NCBI GenBank assembly: GCA_012719345.1
Contig: JAAYAN010000059.1
Span: forward strand, 1-47,350
Reading direction: 5' to 3'
DNA length: 47,350 bases
Source of the DNA: Ignavibacteria bacterium
GTDB taxonomy: Bacteria > Bacteroidota > Ignavibacteria > Ignavibacteriales > Melioribacteraceae
Shown here: piece by piece, positions 35,282 to 43,821 of the stretch
Numbering within the stretch: the stretch's first letter is position 1
Layout of the letters: every line of letters starts with the position of its first letter
Program-made: the position numbers and the translations under genes
The notes under the pieces: model-generated
The model's input: the letters and a program-made list of their open reading frames with translations, nothing else
Databases searched by the model: none
Told to the model about the DNA's origin: nothing

Positions 35282-35674
35282 TTGGATTCACAGGAATTTG
35301 TTAAAATAATATCAGAATATATTTTATCTAAAAAAGGTTACGATATAAAAATCCTAGAGTTAAGAAATGTTTCTTCAATTGCAGATTATTTTATTATTTG
35401 CAGCGCCGATTCGGATACACAGGTAAAAGCAATTGCGGATGAAATTGATAAACAGCTGAGGGAACGCGGAATTAAATATAGCAATCTTGAAGGTTACGAC
35501 ACATTGAATTGGGTTTTGGTAGATTATTTTGATGTGATTGTGCATATATTTAAAAAAGAAGCGCGTGAATATTACAATCTCGAAAAATTCTGGGGAGATG
35601 CACCTGTTACCGACATTAAAGACGAACCTGTAACAGAAGTAAAAACAAAAAGCAGAACAAGGAGCAAGAAGTGA
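35282..35674 (+). CDS. rsfS: Ribosomal silencing factor RsfS
   Basis: A 130-residue RsfS/YbeB/Iojap protein that binds ribosomal protein uL14 and blocks subunit joining in starvation. ISSIADYFIICSADSDTQ-like and VLVDYFDVIVHIF segments are diagnostic; the C-terminus adds a Lys/Arg-rich tail. The start is TTG with AGGAG upstream. The stop overlaps the argS GTG start by 4 nt (GTGA). Confidence 0.95.
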   Translation: MDSQEFVKIISEYILSKKGYDIKILELRNVSSIADYFIICSADSDTQVKAIADEIDKQLRERGIKYSNLEGYDTLNWVLVDYFDVIVHIFKKEAREYYNLEKFWGDAPVTDIKDEPVTEVKTKSRTRSKK

Positions 35675-37299
35675 AGAATTATCTGGATAAATTATTCGAA
35701 AAAGCCTCGCTGAAATTAGAATATCTTAAAAATAGAAAAGCAATATTTAACGTTCCAAATCAAAAAGAAAACGGAGATATTTCAACTAATATTGCAATGA
35801 TTTTATCAAAAGAATTGAAAAAAAATCCTCGCCAGATTGCAGAAGAAATAATTGCCAATTTGGAAACGGACAGCAGTTTTATTGATAAAACAGAAATAGC
35901 CGGACCCGGCTTTATTAATTTTTTCTTCAAACCTGATTTCACTTCCAATATTATTAAAGAAGTCCTGAACGAAAAAGATAGTTTCGGAAAATCGGATAAG
36001 TATAAAAATATAAAAGCAATGGTGGAATTTGTTTCGGCAAATCCTACCGGACCCCTTACCGTCGGGCATGGAAGAAATGCCGTTGTGGGTGATACCATTG
36101 CAAATATGCTTGAATGGATTGGTTACAACGTTGACCGCGAGTATTATTTTAACAATGCCGGCAGACAAATGCGAATGCTCGGTGAATCCACAAAACTGCG
36201 TTATCTGCAATTGCTCGGGCAAAATATTGATTTTCCGGAAGATTATTATCAAGGCGAATATATTAAAGACATTGCCGCAAAACTTAAAGAAGAATACGGC
36301 GATAAATTGGTTAACGAACCAGGCGACGGTATCTTTAAAGATGTATCGGAAAAAGAGATTTTTGCAGATATCGAAAAAACAATGAACCGGCTGAATATAA
36401 AATTCGACAATTATTTTAACGAAAATTCTTTATACGAAGACGGAAGGATAAAATCCCTTTTAAATACTTTCCAAGAAAGAAAAGTATCCTACGAAAAAGA
36501 AGGAGCTGTCTGGCTTAAACTTACCGATATGGGACAGGAACAGGATAAAGTTATTGTAAAATCTACCGGCGAACCGACTTACAGACTTCCCGATATTGCT
36601 TATCACATTACTAAATTCGAGCGCGGGTACGATCTAATGGTAGATCTTTTCGGTTCTGATCATAATGCTACTTATCCCGATGTAAAAGCCGGATTACGTT
36701 CGTTAGGTTACGATGATGAAAAGGTTAAAGTTGTTATTCATCAGTTTGTAACCATCACCGAAAAAGGTGAAATTGTAAAAATGTCCACACGTAAAGCCAA
36801 TTTTATTACGCTTGATGAGCTTATTGATGAAGTGGGTCCCGATGTTGTACGCTATTTCTTTAATATGCGCGGTGTTACAAGCCACTTGAACTTTGATATA
36901 GCTCTTGCAAAAAAACATTCGGATGAAAACCCGGTTTTTTATTTACAATATGCACACGCAAGAATTTCATCCATTCTAAAAATGACCGATGAACAAAAAC
37001 TGAATCTTTCTACTGAAAACTTGAACTTGCTTGTTGCTCCTGAAGAGCAGGATATCCTGAAAAAGCTTCACGCTTTCCGTGAAGAAGTACTGTATGCCGG
37101 CGAAAATTTTGAAACCCACCGCATAGCAAATTATCTTGAAGAACTTGCTGCTTTATTTCATAAATTTTATGCTCAATGCCGAATTATCGGTTCGGATAAA
37201 AAACTTGCCGAAGCCCGTATTGCGCTTATTGTAGCAGTTCAGATTGCTATTCGCAACGGATTAAAAATTCTTGGTGTTACAGCTCCCGAAAAGATGTGA
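35671..37299 (+). CDS. argS: Arginyl-tRNA synthetase
   Basis: A 542-residue class I synthetase that charges tRNA-Arg. The HIGH-like motif is VGHGRN (131-136) in NPTGPLTVGHGRNAVVGD; the KMSK-like motif is K370-M-S-T-R. An N-terminal Arg-tRNA additional domain (about 1-100) and the C-terminal anticodon-binding DALR domain are both present. The start is GTG, coupled to rsfS. Confidence 0.97.
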   Translation: MKNYLDKLFEKASLKLEYLKNRKAIFNVPNQKENGDISTNIAMILSKELKKNPRQIAEEIIANLETDSSFIDKTEIAGPGFINFFFKPDFTSNIIKEVLNEKDSFGKSDKYKNIKAMVEFVSANPTGPLTVGHGRNAVVGDTIANMLEWIGYNVDREYYFNNAGRQMRMLGESTKLRYLQLLGQNIDFPEDYYQGEYIKDIAAKLKEEYGDKLVNEPGDGIFKDVSEKEIFADIEKTMNRLNIKFDNYFNENSLYEDGRIKSLLNTFQERKVSYEKEGAVWLKLTDMGQEQDKVIVKSTGEPTYRLPDIAYHITKFERGYDLMVDLFGSDHNATYPDVKAGLRSLGYDDEKVKVVIHQFVTITEKGEIVKMSTRKANFITLDELIDEVGPDVVRYFFNMRGVTSHLNFDIALAKKHSDENPVFYLQYAHARISSILKMTDEQKLNLSTENLNLLVAPEEQDILKKLHAFREEVLYAGENFETHRIANYLEELAALFHKFYAQCRIIGSDKKLAEARIALIVAVQIAIRNGLKILGVTAPEKM

Positions 37300-37433
37300 T
37301 TAAATAGATTAGGGTTCAAGATTAAGGTTTAAGAGTAAGTTCAAGATTTTTAGATAATAGTTTAGCGGCATAGCGAAAATTTGATCGAAAAAAATAATTA
37401 GATACATCGGAGCAGCATAAATTTTAAAACAAT

Positions 37434-38120
37434 TTAAATATTCGTAATTGCAACGCTTACGGCACTTACATCTTTTGCACCGTTTTGTTTTAATACCTTT
37501 GCACATTCCTTAATTGTTGCACCTGTTGTGATAACATCATCTACCATAGCGATGGTTTTGTCCCTAATTCCTTCAGGATTTCTTATGATAAATGCTCCGT
37601 CCATATTTTCCATTCTCTCGGTTATGTTTAATTTGGTTTGCGTTTTTGTGTTTTTTACGCGTTTTAAAATATCAGTTTTAACGGGTTTGCCGTAAACTTT
37701 ACTTATTCCGCGCGCAATAAAAACCGATTGATTAAAACCCCTTTCGGCTTCTTTGGAATGAAAAAGCGGCACAGGAATAAAAATGTCGATATCCCTTTCA
37801 GGAAATGCTTGCAGCAATTTTGAACCGACTTGCTTTCCTAAAAATATTCCTGCCCTGAAACGTTTCCCGTACTTCAGATGATGAATAATATCCTGAATCG
37901 GTTTGTCTGCTTCGAAAACATATAAGCTGTATAACTCCGAAATAATATTATCCGAAGCAAATTTTCTCTGGTATTCTTTTTCAATAAAATGGGTTTCCGC
38001 TTCTTTGAGTTCTTTGCTGCATCCGAAGCAAATATATTTTTGCTTTGTATTTAATTTAACATTGCACGAAAGGCAAAAACGCGGAAGCAGGAAATCGGAA
38101 AGCTCGGAAAGAAAAGACAT
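37434..38120 (-). CDS. ComF-family phosphoribosyltransferase-like protein
   Basis: A 228-residue protein with an N-terminal four-Cys zinc site (C16, C19, C31, C34) and a C-terminal phosphoribosyltransferase domain with the PRPP loop MVDDVITTGATI. ComF proteins are linked to DNA uptake, though bacteria without competence keep them too. It is the last gene of the surE-led minus-strand operon, starting directly after the hemerythrin stop. No clear terminator is seen downstream (37300-37433). Confidence 0.9.
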   Translation of the reverse strand: MSFLSELSDFLLPRFCLSCNVKLNTKQKYICFGCSKELKEAETHFIEKEYQRKFASDNIISELYSLYVFEADKPIQDIIHHLKYGKRFRAGIFLGKQVGSKLLQAFPERDIDIFIPVPLFHSKEAERGFNQSVFIARGISKVYGKPVKTDILKRVKNTKTQTKLNITERMENMDGAFIIRNPEGIRDKTIAMVDDVITTGATIKECAKVLKQNGAKDVSAVSVAITNI

Positions 38121-38525
38121 CTACTTAATCCCTTTTCCGTTAAGATATACGCCTATTTTCCGGTCGTTTAATTCTAAATGGTTTATGAGCCAGTTTTTTA
38201 CTGATTGCAGGAATTTCATTGTAACTTCTTCTTCACCCTGTTCAAAATTATTAGTAAAAGAAACAAGCTTGTTTAAGAAACGGTCGTGTTCAAGTTTATG
38301 GCTGAAGAATCCTTCGTAATTATTTTCTTTCATCAATTTTTCTTCAGTTAAAAAATGGAGCTTGGTAAGTTCAGTCAGCTCTTTTAAAAGCATTTCGGTT
38401 TTCCATCTTTTTTCGGAACCGAGATTTTTATATAGTTTGTTTGCAACCGAAACAAACTTTTCGTGCTGTTCATCAACTTCGGCAATGTTTATATTCTCTT
38501 TGTCAGACCATTCTATTAAATTCAT
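38121..38525 (-). CDS. Bacteriohemerythrin
   Basis: A 134-residue di-iron oxygen-binding protein. All seven ligands match: H21, H57, E61, H76, H80, H116 and D121. It starts with the usual MNLIEWSD. Single-domain hemerythrins store or sense oxygen; with the superoxide reductase gene upstream in the window this fits a cell that meets oxygen at low levels. AGAGG precedes the ATG; the stop directly abuts the comF-like start. Confidence 0.95.
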   Translation of the reverse strand: MNLIEWSDKENINIAEVDEQHEKFVSVANKLYKNLGSEKRWKTEMLLKELTELTKLHFLTEEKLMKENNYEGFFSHKLEHDRFLNKLVSFTNNFEQGEEEVTMKFLQSVKNWLINHLELNDRKIGVYLNGKGIK

Positions 38526-38542
38526 TTTAACCTCTTTTCAGT

Positions 38543-40654
38543 TTAAAGCAATCCGACTTTTTTTCGTAAAAACCATTCAGCAGAAAACAATAAAACAATT
38601 ATTGCAAGAATCCATTCGTAATTCCACAATGGAATTTCTTTGCGTTTAATTTCAGTCTTCACACCGGAATCTACAGTATTCTTAAAAATATCTTCCAAAT
38701 TTCCGGTTTCTGTTATTTTAAAATAACTTCCGCCGGTCAATTCGGCAAGTGATTTTAAAAACGCAATATCCTGTTTAAGGTTTACTTTTTCAATATCGAT
38801 TCTATTAACAATAAATTTGCCGGAAAAAGCCATTGGGCGGATACCTTGCGCATTTACTTTTGCAGTATAAGAATATTCTCCGGGGGTATTTATTATCAAA
38901 CCGCCTTCGTAAATGCCCGATTCGCTTTTAAAAAGATTAAAGCTGTTGCTGTAATCAGTCCCTTTAATTTCTATAACAATATCGGCATCTGCAACAGGTT
39001 CCATTAAATCGTTATAAATCTGTCCGCTGATAATCACTTCTTCGCCCTGAAAGAAATATTTTTTGGATGTTTCAACAAAACTTTTTGTCTTGCCCGATGC
39101 AGTAAGCCATTTAATTGAAGAGTTAATAAAATTATCGAAAATATTTTGGCTTTGGGAAGATGACTGTAATTTCCAGCGCCAGGTCTGCGCAGCAGTTACA
39201 ACAGCTCTTTTTGCCGCGCCGGTTTCATTCAATATTATCAGCGGAAAAGGGAAGTTTATATTTTTTACGGAAATTTCGGCTGGAACAATACTGCCGGGCG
39301 AAGCAGTAATTTCCGAATTTGTACGCAAAACCGGTGGAAGATTTTCCCACTCCGATACATCTTTTTCTATTGCAGATTTTATTAATGGGTGATTAGGCAT
39401 TTTAATTACAGGCTGTATCTGCGAAAAAGCGCTGTTAATTCTTTTTGCTGAAAACGGCAACAACCCTTCGAACTGATTTATCATTGTAAGGTCAAAGTTT
39501 TCGCCGAATATAAAAAGGAACGGTAATTTATTATTGGAAATATTTTGTTTAAGCAGATTTAATGTTTGCCGGTTGCTGCTTTTTGCTGGAAAATCTAAAA
39601 TAATAACAGCATCTGCCGAATCATTCATTTTGTTGAAAAAAGAAATATCCGGCGGCTGGTTTCGTATAATTTCGGTGTAAGTCCTGATATCAATATTTTT
39701 ATTCTGCTTAAGTGAATTTTTTATAAAGGATAAGTCCGATGAAGGCGAACCGGCAACCATAAATATCTTTAATTTTGAACGATCGGCAAAAATAAAAGTA
39801 TCTTTTCTGTTATTATCGAAAGTCTGTTCACCCGAAATTTTGCTAACAGATGCGGAAATCTTTTTTTCGCCCGGACTTGCAGGAAGATAGCTGGCTGAAA
39901 CCCGGTTTATGCCGTCTTTTAAAGTTGTTTCCTTACTTTCAAATAATCTGCCGTCTTCATAAAAATCAATTTTAATTTCCTGATTTTCAAATCCGTTGCT
40001 GAAAATTTCGGCGGAAATATTTGTTGCTGTTCCGGCGTAAACTGCTTCGTTATGGATTATTCTGTTAACAGTGATGTCTTTTGAAAGGGAAGTGTCGCCG
40101 AGACCGATTGTAAATACCGGAATGCCGGCTTTTTCGAAATTGCTTAACGGATTTTGCCCAGCTGTAATTATTCCGTCGCTAATAATAATTACCGATGCGG
40201 CAGGAGCATTATTTTCGCTTACTGCTTTGCTTATTTTTGAGAAATCGGTAAGAGGTTCACTGAAATCTATATCTCCGTTCAAATCTTTTACTTCTGTTCC
40301 GAAAGAATAAAATTTACTGCTTCCTGGAAGATTTTCAAGTTTTTCTTTCAGACCGTTTATCAGATTCCATTCGCTGCTTTCTTTTATTGAGGAAGACGCA
40401 TCATAGAATATCAGGTTTTCGGGCGTTTTTTCAGTTTTATCGGAAATTGAAAGCAAAGGTTCGAAGATTATGACTGTAACAAGAAAAAGCGCGGTAAATC
40501 TTAAAAAAGATAAAATAATGCGCAGGGATTTTTTTATCTGCGGAATTGTAAACCTGTAATAATAAAATGTAAAAATAAAAACTGCCGTAACAGCCGTAAG
40601 AAAAATCCAGACGCTGCCGTTCAGTGTTATTTTTATCGAATCGAAAATCTGCAT
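38543..40654 (-). CDS. Large membrane protein with degenerate vWA-like domain
   Basis: A 703-residue protein with two N-terminal membrane helices (about 15-33 and 43-65), a long extracytoplasmic part, and one helix near the C-terminus (WILAIIVLLFSAEWFL). The first soluble domain begins LIFYDASSS, like a vWA MIDAS DxSxS but without a clear full metal site, followed by SVIIISDGIITAG. Beta-sandwich regions follow. The layout resembles Bacteroidota/Ignavibacteria BatA-adjacent vWA membrane proteins and class I GATase-like proteins; the function is not known. It sits 15 nt after surE. Confidence 0.75.
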   Translation of the reverse strand: MQIFDSIKITLNGSVWIFLTAVTAVFIFTFYYYRFTIPQIKKSLRIILSFLRFTALFLVTVIIFEPLLSISDKTEKTPENLIFYDASSSIKESSEWNLINGLKEKLENLPGSSKFYSFGTEVKDLNGDIDFSEPLTDFSKISKAVSENNAPAASVIIISDGIITAGQNPLSNFEKAGIPVFTIGLGDTSLSKDITVNRIIHNEAVYAGTATNISAEIFSNGFENQEIKIDFYEDGRLFESKETTLKDGINRVSASYLPASPGEKKISASVSKISGEQTFDNNRKDTFIFADRSKLKIFMVAGSPSSDLSFIKNSLKQNKNIDIRTYTEIIRNQPPDISFFNKMNDSADAVIILDFPAKSSNRQTLNLLKQNISNNKLPFLFIFGENFDLTMINQFEGLLPFSAKRINSAFSQIQPVIKMPNHPLIKSAIEKDVSEWENLPPVLRTNSEITASPGSIVPAEISVKNINFPFPLIILNETGAAKRAVVTAAQTWRWKLQSSSQSQNIFDNFINSSIKWLTASGKTKSFVETSKKYFFQGEEVIISGQIYNDLMEPVADADIVIEIKGTDYSNSFNLFKSESGIYEGGLIINTPGEYSYTAKVNAQGIRPMAFSGKFIVNRIDIEKVNLKQDIAFLKSLAELTGGSYFKITETGNLEDIFKNTVDSGVKTEIKRKEIPLWNYEWILAIIVLLFSAEWFLRKKVGLL

Positions 40655-40669
40655 CGGAAAAAATCCTGT

Positions 40670-41434
40670 TTATCTGTTTGTTTCAATATTCCATTCTTTC
40701 ATTTTTAGGAAAGTTTTATAATCTGTTAAATCGAAATGAATGGGTGTAATGGAAACGAAATTTTTCTTTATCGCCGTCTGATCATAATCTTCCGATTCAT
40801 CAACTTCAACAAGATTGCCTTTCAGCCAGTAATAATCGTTCCCGTAAGGATCAACTCGTTTTTCGTAAATATCATCCCATTTTGCTTTGCTTTGTTTGGT
40901 GAGTTTAATTCCTTGTATTTTTTCTTTAGGAAGATCGGGAACGTTAATGTTTAGCAGGGTTCCGTTTTCAAGTCCGTATTTACAAACTTTTTGGACTGTA
41001 AGCACTGCTGTTTCGGCAGCATACGAAAAATTTTCCACCCGATGGGCGGCTACTGAAACCGCTATTGCAGGAACATCAAGAATTGCAGCTTCGCGGGCTG
41101 CGGATACAGTACCCGAGTAAATAATATTAATTGCAGTATTGGAACCGTGGTTTATTCCCGAAACAACAATATCTGGCGGGGTTTTCATAATATTCCGGAT
41201 TCCCATTTTAACGCAGTCCGCGGGAGTTCCGTCAACTGCATAGCCGAAAAATTCGCCGTTTTTATAATATTCGGTAACCCGTAAAGGTATTTTCATTGTT
41301 ATTGCGTGACCAACCGCGCTTTGCTCTGTTAAAGGCGCAACCACTGTAACTTCGCCAATTTCTTTTAAAGCTTTTACAAGTTCATAAATCCCTTTGGAAT
41401 GTATGCCGTCGTCGTTGCTTACTAATATTCTCAA
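40670..41434 (-). CDS. surE: 5'/3'-nucleotidase SurE
   Basis: A 254-residue stationary-phase survival phosphatase that dephosphorylates nucleoside monophosphates. N-terminal RILVSNDDGIHSKGI (metal-binding NDD) and GTPADCVKMGI plus SGINHGSNT are family motifs. The frame is open back to 41485, but I choose the TTG at 41434: AGGTG lies just upstream and the promoter boxes at 41462-41493 overlap the longer version. It heads the minus-strand operon with the membrane protein, hemerythrin and comF-like genes. Confidence 0.95.
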   Translation of the reverse strand: MRILVSNDDGIHSKGIYELVKALKEIGEVTVVAPLTEQSAVGHAITMKIPLRVTEYYKNGEFFGYAVDGTPADCVKMGIRNIMKTPPDIVVSGINHGSNTAINIIYSGTVSAAREAAILDVPAIAVSVAAHRVENFSYAAETAVLTVQKVCKYGLENGTLLNINVPDLPKEKIQGIKLTKQSKAKWDDIYEKRVDPYGNDYYWLKGNLVEVDESEDYDQTAIKKNFVSITPIHFDLTDYKTFLKMKEWNIETNR

Positions 41435-41461
41435 AACTTCACCTGAAATGTTTTTATGATG

Positions 41462-41493
41462 CAAATATAAGCTAATCCGGCACACCTTTCAAA
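41462..41493 (-). promoter_or_regulatory. Bacteroidota-type promoter for the surE operon
   Basis: On the minus strand, TTTG (41493-41490) is followed after 20 nt by TATATTTG (41469-41462), matching the -33/-7 promoter of Bacteroidota with ideal spacing. The transcript would start near 41455, about 20 nt before the TTG start codon. This supports the short surE start and the placement of the organism. Confidence 0.75.
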
Positions 41494-41530
41494 AAAGTTA
41501 AGCGAAATAACCGCTGATTTTGGGTTGTGG

Positions 41531-41616
41531 GTGTATTCCCTGGGGTCAGGGTCGTACCCTGACCCAAGAATAAATCTTTTTTCTGCCAGGGTGCGACCCC
41601 GGCAGCCGGGGAACAC
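41531..41616. repeat. Compact double-hairpin element
   Basis: Two adjacent hairpins sit inside a weak outer inverted repeat. The first is GGGTCAGGGT - CGT - ACCCTGACCC (41543-41565), perfect. The second is TGCC-A-GGGT - GCG - ACCC-C-GGCA (41584-41604), one mismatch. Both share CAGGGT around a 3-nt loop. The outer arms are GTGTATTCCC (41531-41540) and GGGGAACAC (41608-41616). It is GC-rich against AT-rich surroundings and is probably a dispersed REP-like element, though only one copy lies in this window. Confidence 0.7.
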
Positions 41617-41638
41617 TTATTTGAGAAAACTACTGTTT

Positions 41639-41766
41639 AGCTAACGGCTGCGGCTATATATTTTTTGCCGACTTCGTGATCTTTTTCTGTCAGCCGGAAC
41701 AAACAAAAAAAACTCAAAGTTTGCACTTTTCGGAAATAACGTTGGCTATACTGCGTGTTGTCGGTA
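41639..41766. repeat. attC-like imperfect inverted repeat A
   Basis: The left half CTAACGGCTGCGGCTATATA (41641-41660) and right half CTATACTGCGTGTTGTCGG (41746-41764) are imperfect inverse complements: AAC boxes at the outer edges, then GCGGcTATA/GCAGTATA cores. The centre is about 85 nt. The right half matches that of element C at 15 of 19 positions. It lies 7 nt past the amylase stop codon. Confidence 0.5.
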
Positions 41767-41773
41767 GTTTTTT

Positions 41774-43672
41774 TTATTTCTTATAAATTACGAATCCTGC
41801 CTTAGGAACTTTTAATAACACAACACATCTTCCGTTTACATTTTGAACCTGTATATCCATTTTTGTTGAATTGCAGGAATATAAACATCTTAATTTATCA
41901 CCTGCTTTATGGATGTTGTTGTCAATAGTTACATAAACTTCTAAGGTATTGTTTTCATCTGTATTAATGGCACACAATATTTCTTCGTTATTAAAAATTC
42001 GCGACCATGCAATTACAGAGCGGATGGTATCACCGCCTTCCGGATAGCCAAAATTAATTCCATTGCCTGATATTTCTCTTAGAAATTGTCTTCCTCTTCT
42101 TAAAGCAATTTCTTGTCTTCTAACCTGAACAATTTTGGCTGTTTCCTGATATTCATAAGTACTTTCATCAAAGAAGTGTTTGTTACGGCTTCTAAATGCA
42201 CCAAATTCACCACCAAACATAGCTTCCCGCAGGTATTTGTCACTTCCTCCTTCGCCATCGAAAGCCTGCTCAGTTCCATAATAAATGCATGGAATACCCA
42301 TTGTTGTAAGGTTTACAGCAATAGCCGGCAAAAGCAAATCTTTATTCCTGCCTCCATAGGCAGCAAAACGTAATTTTTTCGATTTGTCTTTATCATCATA
42401 ATCTTCAGTGCATATCTGATCGTGGTCGTTGAACATAATTACCACCTTATCTCTGAACCAGGTATGGGAATCTTTATTGATTAGTTCCGAATTTCGAAAT
42501 AAATTAAAATACTCTGCCGGGCAATATTTACCTTTTACAAAGCCCCTGAGTTTCGATTGAACATCATCTATTCCCAGAGCTGCATTTAATCCTGTAAGTT
42601 GTAAGGTTTCATATGCATTTTTTCTGCCTCCGGCTATCTCACCGACAAGGTAAAAATTTTCTTTGTTAATGCTTTGGGCAAACTCTTTCAAAACAGATAC
42701 AAAGTATCTTGTAGCAGGTCTTCCCATATGTTTTATCGTATCTATCCGGTAACCGTCAATATCAGCAAATGCTATCCAATATTTATAAACATCGCATAAA
42801 AACTTCAAACCATCTGATGGAATGAAGTTTTCTAAATCTTCATTGCCCAAATCAATGTCTTTTAAATCAGAGAAATCACCTTCAAGATATTCAGGATTGT
42901 GATCCCAATTGTTAATTCGTCCTTTTTGTGTAAAGGTTTGCGGATTTTGAAACTCAGACGGCCAAACGGCACCATCCGGCCATACCTGTGGATGTTGTGT
43001 TAAATCAATAGTACCAAATGGGATGCTGGATTTTCCATTTGCATCGTTATATCCATCTACCTGATAAAAACTACCATCCCAGCGAGGGTCGAGATAATAG
43101 TTTTTATTTGCATCTTCGGTCCAATATCTATCGGGATTGTAACTAAATACATTGCCGCTGTGATTTAGAATTATGTCGAGTATTACGTAAATTCCTTGTT
43201 CGTGTGCCGTTTTTACAAGCTGGTTTAAATCATCTTTACTTCCAAAATGAGCGTCGATATCGAGGAAATTTTGTATGCCATAACCATGGTATGTTTCCTG
43301 AAAGCTCACTTGCTTAAAAATAGGGCTTATCCATATTGTAGTAATTCCAAGTCTTTTTAAGTATCCTATTTTGCTTTTCAAACCATCTAAATTTCCACCC
43401 ATCCATTTTCCGCCACACTCGTTCCAAAAGTCTGCATCAGATTTATTTAAAATAGCATTTCCGTTATCAGTCACCTTGTACAAACCTGTTTTCCCTGTAT
43501 TAACTATGTTTCCAGTAATGTCTTTATAACCTTTTTCGTTGTTGTCTGAGAAACGATCAATCATTAAAAAATACAATACATTGTCTTCCCAAGCCAGCGG
43601 ACTAGGATGAAATGTTCTGTTGATCAGAGTTTTCCAATTTATGTCAGATAAACTTTTATGTTCTTTACCCAT
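41774..43672 (-). CDS. Cytoplasmic GH13 alpha-amylase-family enzyme
   Basis: A 632-residue glycoside hydrolase. The TIM-barrel regions are clear: region I DIILNHSG (H171), region II YRIDTIKHMG with nucleophile D311, region III VGEIAGG with acid/base E345, and region IV FNDHDQ with D418. A C-terminal beta domain follows (about 540-632). No signal peptide is seen, so it should act on internal alpha-glucans or maltodextrins. AGGAGGAG precedes the ATG. It is a lone gene bounded by repeats A and B, with no neighbouring carbohydrate genes, which supports lateral acquisition. Confidence 0.92.
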   Translation of the reverse strand: MGKEHKSLSDINWKTLINRTFHPSPLAWEDNVLYFLMIDRFSDNNEKGYKDITGNIVNTGKTGLYKVTDNGNAILNKSDADFWNECGGKWMGGNLDGLKSKIGYLKRLGITTIWISPIFKQVSFQETYHGYGIQNFLDIDAHFGSKDDLNQLVKTAHEQGIYVILDIILNHSGNVFSYNPDRYWTEDANKNYYLDPRWDGSFYQVDGYNDANGKSSIPFGTIDLTQHPQVWPDGAVWPSEFQNPQTFTQKGRINNWDHNPEYLEGDFSDLKDIDLGNEDLENFIPSDGLKFLCDVYKYWIAFADIDGYRIDTIKHMGRPATRYFVSVLKEFAQSINKENFYLVGEIAGGRKNAYETLQLTGLNAALGIDDVQSKLRGFVKGKYCPAEYFNLFRNSELINKDSHTWFRDKVVIMFNDHDQICTEDYDDKDKSKKLRFAAYGGRNKDLLLPAIAVNLTTMGIPCIYYGTEQAFDGEGGSDKYLREAMFGGEFGAFRSRNKHFFDESTYEYQETAKIVQVRRQEIALRRGRQFLREISGNGINFGYPEGGDTIRSVIAWSRIFNNEEILCAINTDENNTLEVYVTIDNNIHKAGDKLRCLYSCNSTKMDIQVQNVNGRCVVLLKVPKAGFVIYKK

Positions 43673-43723
43673 CTCAAACTCCTCCTAAATTTATTTTTCA
43701 ATACAGTTTCTAATTAAAATCAC

Positions 43724-43787
43724 CACCAACGTTCCGCGTGTATGTGCTGTTGCGAAGCAATGGCATATACACGCTGTTGTGCGTTCG
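43724..43787. repeat. attC-like hairpin repeat B
   Basis: A near-perfect palindrome: an 18-nt left arm (43736-43753, starting GCGTGTATGTGC) and right arm (43757-43774, ending ATACACGC) close on a GAA loop (43754-43756). All three mismatches are G.T-wobble compatible. Outside lie CAACGTT (43728-43733 region) and TGTTGTGCG (43775-43783). It fills the gap between the amylase and McrC genes. Confidence 0.55.
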
Positions 43788-43821
43788 TTCTTCTTTTCTG
43801 TCGTGCAGTTCTCCGTCCATT

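Noticed and set aside
37314-37348. Direct repeat GTTCAAGATT (37314-37323 and 37339-37348)
   Set aside because: Only two short copies in low-complexity AT-rich sequence between convergent genes; no CRISPR-like spacing or further units.
41431-41616. Minus-strand reading frame through the double-hairpin region, and the longer surE start at 41485
   Set aside because: The frame crosses hairpins and a promoter; its residues look random, and the surE promoter boxes at 41462-41493 would lie inside the longer surE version.
41774-43672. Starch-utilisation locus around the amylase
   Set aside because: No SusC/SusD-like, transporter or other glycan genes are adjacent, and the enzyme has no signal peptide.
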